Below, one piece after another: positions 57,637 through 64,000 of a stretch of DNA of 64,000 nucleotides. Location of the stretch: assembly GCF_017498505.1 (NCBI RefSeq), contig NZ_CP071798.1, positions 4,203,501 to 4,267,500 on the forward strand. The letters are read 5' to 3'. The translations under genes were made by a program, and so were the position numbers. Below the pieces are notes generated by a model. That model was given only the letters and a program-made list of their open reading frames with translations, searched no databases and was not told the origin of the DNA. The DNA comes from Sporosarcina sp. Te-1. Lineage in GTDB: Bacteria > Bacillota > Bacilli > Bacillales_A > Planococcaceae. Each line of letters opens with the position of its first letter. The first letter of the stretch is position 1.

Positions 57637-58886
57637 TGCGTATTTTCCTGTTGGAGTGTAAAAAGGTCATCATGTCGCCGGTCATCATCTGTTTGTTTCT
57701 CCTTTTCACTGGGTTCAATTTACTCGTCATCTTCAACTCTTCCGACCATAAAGACGAATTGAAGATGGTGAATCAAATCATTGATTTATATGGTCGGGAG
57801 ATTACACCGTCATCCTTAAAGAAGTTGAAAGATGATATTCAAAACGATTTATCGAAGCTGGAGCAGTTGGCGGGGAAGCGGTACGACAGTGTGTATGATT
57901 TTCTAGAGGACTTAGATATGAAAGAGTACGAGCGCTATTCCAAACAAGAACAGGCATTTCTTTCGGATTTGCAGCTGAAGGAAATGTATGAGTCGATGGC
58001 GAGATCCATCGACGAGAATTACGAGGAAATTGACGTCGGAAAAGATGGAGAGGTCGCACTAAAGCGATATCAGCTCAGCGGTAAAGCAGCAGAGACCTAT
58101 CTTGCAGAGAATGAGAAATTCGCCAAGCGCTTCGATGAAATGATACGGAACGGCGAGCATAAACAGTGGTTTTTTGCGGGGAAAGCTTATTACATGCATA
58201 CTCTCTTGTTTACCGATCTCTTCTCAAAAATGACAATTGAAATCTTGCTGCTTGTTATTCTGTCCACTACTTTTCTGGCGAATTATGAATACGAGCAGCG
58301 TACCCATCTTGTAGCTTTCGCAACACGAAGAGGCAGAAGGCTAATGAAAGATAAGCTGATGGCATCTTTGGCAACGGCCTTTGCTATCTCAGTATTGGTT
58401 CTTGGCAGTACACTCGGTGTATTTTTCACGGTGTTTGATTACTCGCATGTATGGGAGACGTCCATAAGCAGTGCGTTCAACTGGGAATACAATTTTCCAA
58501 ATGTCTCTTGGTGGGATATATCTGTTGGCCAATTTCTGCTTGCTGTCATCGCGGTATTATTTTTCTCAGTCCTCCTGATCTCGGCTTTGACATTTTCAAT
58601 TTCTATCTTCATAAAGAATAGTTACGTTTCGTTCTTTGTGACAGCAGCTAGCTTTATCCTGCTCTATATGCTTCCAGGTTTCATGCCGCATTCATCCAAT
58701 TGGCTATTTGTCGCCGGATATACACTGCCGACACTCGTGATGGCAATACCAGGATTGTTTATGGGAAGTAGCGGTTTGATCTTTTTTAAGAACTTCGAAT
58801 GGATGACCATCTGCTCGTGGACTGCCATTACAATGATTTTACTATGTATTTCATATAGACGATTCGCAAGATCGGATATTCAGTAA
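57636..58886 (+). CDS. ABC-2 permease-like protein with large external domain
   Basis: 416 residues: N-terminal helix (about 12-30), a charged coil-rich extracytoplasmic domain of about 160 residues, then six hydrophobic spans. No recognised substrate motif. ATG shares its first base with the ATPase stop (TAATG). Confidence 0.83.
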   Translation: MRIFLLECKKVIMSPVIICLFLLFTGFNLLVIFNSSDHKDELKMVNQIIDLYGREITPSSLKKLKDDIQNDLSKLEQLAGKRYDSVYDFLEDLDMKEYERYSKQEQAFLSDLQLKEMYESMARSIDENYEEIDVGKDGEVALKRYQLSGKAAETYLAENEKFAKRFDEMIRNGEHKQWFFAGKAYYMHTLLFTDLFSKMTIEILLLVILSTTFLANYEYEQRTHLVAFATRRGRRLMKDKLMASLATAFAISVLVLGSTLGVFFTVFDYSHVWETSISSAFNWEYNFPNVSWWDISVGQFLLAVIAVLFFSVLLISALTFSISIFIKNSYVSFFVTAASFILLYMLPGFMPHSSNWLFVAGYTLPTLVMAIPGLFMGSSGLIFFKNFEWMTICSWTAITMILLCISYRRFARSDIQ

Positions 58887-58897
58887 GGGGGAAGACC

Positions 58898-60031
58898 ATG
58901 CAGATTTTATGGTATGAAATGAAGAAGATTCTTACATGGAAGTCGTTGTTGCTGCTTTTAATCATCAATTGCATACTCTATTTCTTCCTCATCCATTTTT
59001 ACATCAAGTATTTTCCAAACGGAAGGCCAGAGTTGGATTCCTATCGGATCGGTATTGAGATGGTCGAAAAATATGGTTCTTCTATGGATGATGAAGAATT
59101 CAAGGATTTCCTGAAAACGTATAAGGCACAGACCAAAGAAGCGGACCAATACTTACAGACGAAGAAACTGGCCGTTGCCGAAGGGTTTGACACCTATGAG
59201 AAGTTTAATACTTTCCGCTGGGACAAAGCTTCTAAGGAAGCAAATGCGTTCCGGGATCGACTATTTTTCGAGTCAGATATCGATTTGTTTTGGGAACTGC
59301 AGGCAAGGCAATCGATAATAGGTTACTATGAGGGGAAAGAAATGTATCCAAGTGATATAACTTCTGCGCAAAAACAACGACTTGAAGAATTGGCCCAAGC
59401 GGGGATCTTTGCCACTTATCCAGAAGTAGCCATAAGAAATTTCCGAGATTATATTTCAAACGTGGCGGTGGCCATCTTGTTCAGTGTCGTGGTCGTCATG
59501 TCCCCAACGATCTTAAAGGATCGAACCAGGAAAATTGTGCCGATGCAGTATACCGCAAGAAAAGGAAGAAACTTGCTCACGACAAAACTCATAGCAGGAT
59601 TGGTGTCGACCTTACTCATCATTACGGGGCTTCTTGTTATTTATATAGGCATATATACGCTCAATGACACATCCATGTTTTTCAATGTCCGAATTAACAC
59701 CTTCATTGGGAATGAATCATGGTACAATCCGACATTCTTCCAGTACATCTTGTTTACCATAGGAGGCATCTATCTCGTTGGCCTCGCCTTTGGACTGGCC
59801 GCAATGAGTTTTTCGGCGATTGTCCCGAACACCCTCACATTGCTTGGTGTTCAGATTCCTTTCATTGCTGGATTTCTCATTTTCGGCTTGCACCGGTTGA
59901 TCACTTATCCAATGAATATGTGGTTTCCAAAATGGCAAATGCCAGTCTTCTATGGACTGATAATACTAAGCAGTGTCATCTTCGTCTGGTATGTCAACCG
60001 CAGGGAAAAAAAGATGGATATCAACATATGA
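58898..60031 (+). CDS. ABC-2 permease-like protein, second subunit
   Basis: 377 residues with the same layout as the preceding permease (single helix, external domain, six spans), preceded by AAGGGGGAAGACC. Likely heterodimer partner. Ends 8 bp before a strong terminator. Confidence 0.83.
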   Translation: MQILWYEMKKILTWKSLLLLLIINCILYFFLIHFYIKYFPNGRPELDSYRIGIEMVEKYGSSMDDEEFKDFLKTYKAQTKEADQYLQTKKLAVAEGFDTYEKFNTFRWDKASKEANAFRDRLFFESDIDLFWELQARQSIIGYYEGKEMYPSDITSAQKQRLEELAQAGIFATYPEVAIRNFRDYISNVAVAILFSVVVVMSPTILKDRTRKIVPMQYTARKGRNLLTTKLIAGLVSTLLIITGLLVIYIGIYTLNDTSMFFNVRINTFIGNESWYNPTFFQYILFTIGGIYLVGLAFGLAAMSFSAIVPNTLTLLGVQIPFIAGFLIFGLHRLITYPMNMWFPKWQMPVFYGLIILSSVIFVWYVNRREKKMDINI

Positions 60032-60032
60032 A

Positions 60033-60069
60033 AAAACGAGGGCTCCCTATCGCAGGATGCCCTCGTTTT
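60033..60069. terminator. Bidirectional terminator
   Basis: AAAACGAGGGC / GCCCTCGTTTT hairpin between the ECF-ABC operon and the convergent symporter gene. Confidence 0.88.
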
Positions 60070-60071
60070 CG

Positions 60072-61535
60072 TCAATTTTTATTTTGGCCGGGTTTGTCCT
60101 CATAAAACACGCGGAATTTCGGATCAACCGTTCCGATATTCAAATACCTAGCCTTGTAGTCCCGCAGCAAATCGAAAAATTTCTTGCTGAGGACAAGGAT
60201 GACAACCAGATTGACAAATGTCGGGATAGCGGTTGTAATGTCCGCGAAATACCAGACGATCTTTCCAGGCAGCTCATAGTAAACGGCATAAAGGACCATA
60301 AGCAAGCCCGGCAGCGGATATAGCCATTTGAAAGCGGTCAATGTGATATTCTTCACTTTTGTATTGCCGCTCCCGGCAAATAAATGGCGGATAATGATTT
60401 CATAATACGTATACCAACCTGTCGTTGTGGTCAATCCGAAGAGGAAAACGGAGATAGTCAAAATGATTCGTCCGACTTCTCCGACACCGGACTCAAAAGC
60501 AGCCAATGTCAATGCAGCGCCATCCATCCCGGAAGACCATACGCCTGTAATGATGATCGTCAAAGCAGTCATTGTGCAAATCACGATCGTATCAAGGAAT
60601 ACTTCGACGGCTCCCCACATCCCTTGCTTGACAGGATGATCGGTTTTAGCGGTCGAGTGAATCATCGGAGAAGTCCCCCAGCCCGCTTCATTACTGTAAA
60701 CGGCGCGTGAAACGCCAATCCGGATCACTTGCGCAATGGCGGCTCCGGTAAAACCACCTACTGCAGCGGTTCCATTGAAAGCGCTGTCCAATATCAGTCC
60801 GAGCACTGGAACGATTTCGCTATAGTTCTTAAAAATAATAAAAAGAGAACAAACGATATAAAAGACACCCATGAACGGGATTAACAGAGAAGCAATTTCT
60901 CCAATTCTTTTAATGCCCCCGTAAATGATGATATAAATTAAAAAAACATAGATAAGTGAAGCGGGAATCATTCCCATAGAAAAGGTGGAACTGACCGCTT
61001 CTGAGACTGTGTAATTTTGCAGTGTGATGATAAAGGTGATGAAAATACCAAAGCCGAATAGAAAGGCGGGAATTTTCCAGTATTTAAATTTCTTTTCCAC
61101 ACCAAGCCCTTTTTCCATGTAATAGGTCGGTCCTCCGTACGGGTTTCCTTCTTCATCGGTATTCCGATAGTGGACAGACAGCGAGACTTCCACCGCTTTC
61201 GTTATCATTCCTAACAAGGCCGTCACCCATAACCAGAAAACGGCTCCCGGTCCGCCGACTGCGATTGCGGTAGCAACCCCGCCGATATTTCCGACGCCTA
61301 TACTGCCCCCTACTGCGGTGCTGACCGCTTGAAATGGAGTCAAAATTCCTTTCGTATCTTCCGACTTATCCTTTCTCTTAAATAAAAGTCCGAAAGTCGA
61401 TTTGAAAATATGAGGTAAAAATATTATTTGAAAGAACTTGCTCCCAATAGTAAAATACACACCAACAAACAGTACTGTAAAGATAAGCGGCAGCCCCCAC
61501 AGCCAATCTGCTACAGTCTCTAATAATTTCCCCAA
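60072..61535 (-). CDS. Sodium:alanine/glycine symporter (AGCS family)
   Basis: 487 residues, about ten to eleven hydrophobic spans, AGCS blocks GSIGVGNIGGVATAIAVGGPGAVFW and SNEAGWGTSPMIHSTAKT split across the protein. Takes up alanine or glycine with sodium. TTG start at 61535 with AAAGGAGGGGGC upstream. No glycine riboswitch was recognised in the 178-bp divergent gap to MCP 3. Confidence 0.93.
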   Translation of the reverse strand: MGKLLETVADWLWGLPLIFTVLFVGVYFTIGSKFFQIIFLPHIFKSTFGLLFKRKDKSEDTKGILTPFQAVSTAVGGSIGVGNIGGVATAIAVGGPGAVFWLWVTALLGMITKAVEVSLSVHYRNTDEEGNPYGGPTYYMEKGLGVEKKFKYWKIPAFLFGFGIFITFIITLQNYTVSEAVSSTFSMGMIPASLIYVFLIYIIIYGGIKRIGEIASLLIPFMGVFYIVCSLFIIFKNYSEIVPVLGLILDSAFNGTAAVGGFTGAAIAQVIRIGVSRAVYSNEAGWGTSPMIHSTAKTDHPVKQGMWGAVEVFLDTIVICTMTALTIIITGVWSSGMDGAALTLAAFESGVGEVGRIILTISVFLFGLTTTTGWYTYYEIIIRHLFAGSGNTKVKNITLTAFKWLYPLPGLLMVLYAVYYELPGKIVWYFADITTAIPTFVNLVVILVLSKKFFDLLRDYKARYLNIGTVDPKFRVFYEDKPGQNKN

Positions 61536-61713
61536 CTTGCCCCCTCCTTTATTTGCTATCTTTTCCTGTTCCCTTACTTGCTGGCTTAGAAACTACTAAA
61601 TTATCGCAAGAGTATAAATTGTTACCGAAGAACTTTAACAAAGAATTTACATAATTCTTTTGTCCTAGCCTTTACAATGACATTAGACCAGTTAATGAGG
61701 GGGACACCAGGAC

Positions 61714-63411
61714 ATGCGTATCACGATTGGAAGAAAACTTTGGTTTGGATTTACATCAATCCTTATCCTCGTTTTAATTGCCGGTGGGGCAGGACTTTGG
61801 GGACTGATGAAAGTGAATTTGGAATATGACTATTTAATCAATGATAAAATTCGGAAGGTGATTCTATTCGAACAATTACTATCCGATCAAAATGAGGATG
61901 CTAAAAATATCAGGGGATATATTATCTACCAAGAAGCTTCTTACGTGGAGAGACGCAATGAGATCATGGTTTCAATAAAAAGCAAACTGAAAGAGCTAAA
62001 TACTTTGGTGAAAACGCCCTCTGCCCGCGAGCTGCTTGCCCAGGTTACCGAAACCTCCAAAAGCTATGAGCAGATCAGCGAACTGATTATTCGGGATGTC
62101 GAGGAGGGAAAGATGGAAAGTGCGATGAGTTTAGCGAAGGAAGGCGCATTCTATCAAGAAGAGATTACTAAAAACCTTCTATTATTAATAGAACATCAGA
62201 ATAATCAGCAGGCAAAAACAGAGAAAGAATTGAGTCGTGTTGTATACATGACACGAATGCTGATTATCGCTCTCATGATAATTACTTTTGCAGCTAGTCT
62301 AAGTATAGCGAGTGTGATTAGTCGATCTGTTACAAAACCGGTCAGTACTCTCACTGCGGCTATTAAACGAATGGCTGCAGGTGATTTCACAATGGAACCG
62401 ATTAACATACGGAATAGAGATGAAATAGGTGTTATGGCAATTGCCTTTAATCAAATGGTAAGCGATCTTCAACATATCATTGCGTCTGTTCTAAAAACTT
62501 CTTCTACGTTAGCTGTTCAAGCAGAAGAATTGTCTGCGAGCGCTGAAGAAAGCTTGGCCGCATCTGAAACAGTCGCCACAGTGACAGAGCGAAATTTGAG
62601 TGTCAGTGAGAAGCAAATAGATACGTTGAGGAAATCCAATCAGTCGATGGAGAAGTTGACGAAAGGTATTGGTCAAATCACAACCGATAACGAAGGGATG
62701 CAAGTCACTTCACTGGCTGTGAAAGCAAATGTGAAGGAAGGCGTCACTAGTATGGAGCGCTTTATAACACAGATGGAAACAATTCAGAAAACAATGGTGC
62801 AATCCGCTTCACTCATCACAGAGATGGCCGCCCATTCATCGCAGATCAGTAAAGTGACGTCATTATTATCAACGATCGCGGAACAGACCAATTTATTGGC
62901 TCTAAATGCTGCAATTGAAGCGGCTCGGGCTGGGGGACATGGGAAGGGTTTCGCTGTCGTTGCGGAAGAAGTTCGGCTGTTAGCAATCCAATCGAAACAA
63001 TCTGCAGGTGAGATCACTTGGATTGTAAATAAAATTATTGTTGATATAGAGCAGGCCGTAGCCAGTGTGAAAGAAGGGAATGAACAGTTAGGAAAAGGGC
63101 AGGAGATCGCGTATAAGACCCAGGAAGTGTTGAAACGGATTGAATATGCAACGAAAGAGATGGAAATGAAAACAAATGCGATCTCGCTTGCTATCAAGCA
63201 AACGAACACATTGACCGAACGAGTGGCAGAGGGTTCATCGGAAGTCGAACGACTATCTAGTCAAGTCGCCGTAGAAGCGCAATCTGCAAGTGCAGCGACG
63301 GAAGAGCAGCTGTCCGTGACAGAAGAAATAACCTCGAATGCGTTACTAGTCGCTGAAATTGCGGAAAATTTGAAGATAGAAGTGGAGCATTTCACAATAA
63401 GAGATTGCTAG
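61714..63411 (+). CDS. Methyl-accepting chemotaxis protein (4HB sensor), MCP 3
   Basis: 565 residues, helix at about 10-29, four-helix-bundle sensor, second helix at about 180-202, HAMP, signalling domain with [22 protein letters not shown] third paralog of MCP 1 and MCP 2; GEHGKG is GGHGKG here and VRNLAEQS is VRLLAIQS, so it has diverged further. ATG 61714, GAGGGGGACACC upstream. Placed divergently from an amino acid symporter, a possible hint at ligand. Confidence 0.92.
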   Translation: MRITIGRKLWFGFTSILILVLIAGGAGLWGLMKVNLEYDYLINDKIRKVILFEQLLSDQNEDAKNIRGYIIYQEASYVERRNEIMVSIKSKLKELNTLVKTPSARELLAQVTETSKSYEQISELIIRDVEEGKMESAMSLAKEGAFYQEEITKNLLLLIEHQNNQQAKTEKELSRVVYMTRMLIIALMIITFAASLSIASVISRSVTKPVSTLTAAIKRMAAGDFTMEPINIRNRDEIGVMAIAFNQMVSDLQHIIASVLKTSSTLAVQAEELSASAEESLAASETVATVTERNLSVSEKQIDTLRKSNQSMEKLTKGIGQITTDNEGMQVTSLAVKANVKEGVTSMERFITQMETIQKTMVQSASLITEMAAHSSQISKVTSLLSTIAEQTNLLALNAAIEAARAGGHGKGFAVVAEEVRLLAIQSKQSAGEITWIVNKIIVDIEQAVASVKEGNEQLGKGQEIAYKTQEVLKRIEYATKEMEMKTNAISLAIKQTNTLTERVAEGSSEVERLSSQVAVEAQSASAATEEQLSVTEEITSNALLVAEIAENLKIEVEHFTIRDC

Positions 63412-63470
63412 GGGGAGGAATCTATGTAAAAATAAAAGTCACTTTTACTAAACAGGATGGGGGAAGAGTT

Positions 63471-63914
63471 ATGGTGCAGTTTGAATATGTTTGGGGATTA
63501 CCTGAAGCGGATGTGTTGGAGAAAATTAGACCTTTGCATCAGCAAATTTTTGAAAATGCGGATGAGTTTTTCAAGAAAATGAAGGAGAGGAATCATCTCC
63601 TCACGATTATTGCCTTGGAAAATAATAGAGTGGTCGGTTATAAAGTAGGCTATGCTTTGTCGGATAAAGCCTATTATAGCTGGTATGGCGCAGTGGATGA
63701 AGCCTGTCGCGGGAGAGGGATAGCCGCCAAGCTGATGGATATCCAACATGATCTTGTAAAAGAAGCAGGATATCGAACAATCCAGACGAATACTCGAAAC
63801 ATGTGGCGGGCGATGCTCATCTTGAATATTAAAAAAGGATTTGACGTGAAAGAGACGTTTGTGGACGATGAGGGGATTCATCGAATTATATTACATAAAC
63901 AACTCAAATCATAA
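63471..63914 (+). CDS. GNAT-family N-acetyltransferase
   Basis: 147 residues from ATG 63471, preceded by ATGGGGGAAGAG; upstream in-frame extension is rejected. Acetyl-CoA block AVDEACRGRGIAAKLMD followed by TNTRNMWRAMLILNIKKGF. Substrate unknown. A GGGGGAGGAATCTATGTAA start-stop sequence sits 47 bp upstream. The remaining 86 bp to the window end show no gene. Confidence 0.85.
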   Translation: MVQFEYVWGLPEADVLEKIRPLHQQIFENADEFFKKMKERNHLLTIIALENNRVVGYKVGYALSDKAYYSWYGAVDEACRGRGIAAKLMDIQHDLVKEAGYRTIQTNTRNMWRAMLILNIKKGFDVKETFVDDEGIHRIILHKQLKS

Positions 63915-64000
63915 GTATTTATTATGACTTTAGTTAAAAACTATCTAATTTCCTTATAGGAAATAGCGGCGTATACTAGATATAGAAGCAGGGGGTGTAT

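Noticed and set aside
61536-61713. Glycine riboswitch ahead of the alanine/glycine symporter
   Set aside because: The gap is short and AT-rich and lacks the tandem aptamer cores.

Overview
The window looks like chromosome of an endospore-forming Bacillales bacterium. Spore coat, spoVA, spoVIF and YjcZ-type genes are present, and the gene order follows the Bacillus subtilis block fabH-fabF ... trpS ... spxA-mecA-coiA-pepF-roxS-yjbH-yjbI-yjbJ-yjbL-yjbM-nadK-rluD-prpE, then cotO/cotZ, spoVIF and yjcF-yjcG-yjcH. Presence of ClpB, absence of yjbK and opp genes, and the accessory content fit a Planococcaceae (Sporosarcina-like) relative better than B. subtilis itself; the genus is an inference. No tRNA, rRNA, prophage, transposase or CRISPR array was seen.

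Layout. 1-4.8 kb: 3' part of clpB, a yjzD-like gene and the FapR-controlled fabH-fabF pair. 4.8-7.6 kb: a group IIC intron with its maturase, placed directly behind the fabF terminator, then about 850 bp of 41-bp tandem repeats. 7.7-9.2 kb: a small membrane ORF and trpS with a T-box leader. 9.3-23 kb: secreted DUF4015 protein, spxA, mecA, coiA, pepF, the RoxS/RsaE small RNA, yjbH, truncated globin, lytic transglycosylase, yjbL, relQ, nadK, rluD, prpE and mgtE. 23-27.6 kb: a sporulation island (cotO, cotZ, YhcN-type lipoprotein, spoVAC-AD-AE, YjcZ-type peptide, spoVIF, one unknown). 27.7-30.2 kb: yjcF, yjcG, yjcH and pgpA.

30.3-34 kb: a TAXI-TRAP transporter operon, followed by a second, diverged group IIC intron again behind a terminator. 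36-40.9 kb: an ABC-2 export cluster of two permeases, an ATPase, a lipoprotein and a YlmA-type ATPase. 41-44.2 kb: SLC13 permease, VOC protein and YitT. 44.4-49.1 kb: a likely catabolic locus (NhaC-type transporter, divergent regulator, enolase-superfamily enzyme, GNAT protein) with two matching candidate operators. 49.2-52.8 and 61.7-63.4 kb: three paralogous chemoreceptors. 53-55.3 kb: helD. 55.4-60 kb: an ECF sigma factor operon with a six-helix membrane protein and an ABC exporter. 60-61.5 kb: a sodium:alanine/glycine symporter. The window ends in a GNAT gene and short unannotated sequence.

Shared themes: oxidative and protein stress control (ClpB, Spx, the Spx/Clp adaptors MecA and YjbH, and RoxS with a possible Rex-like site), spore formation, and several transporter operons of unknown substrate. 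The most unusual items are the paired intron copies (one with an altered domain V triad), the composite 41-bp repeat array, the direct-repeat operator linking the NhaC/enolase-superfamily locus, and the ECF-ABC operon.
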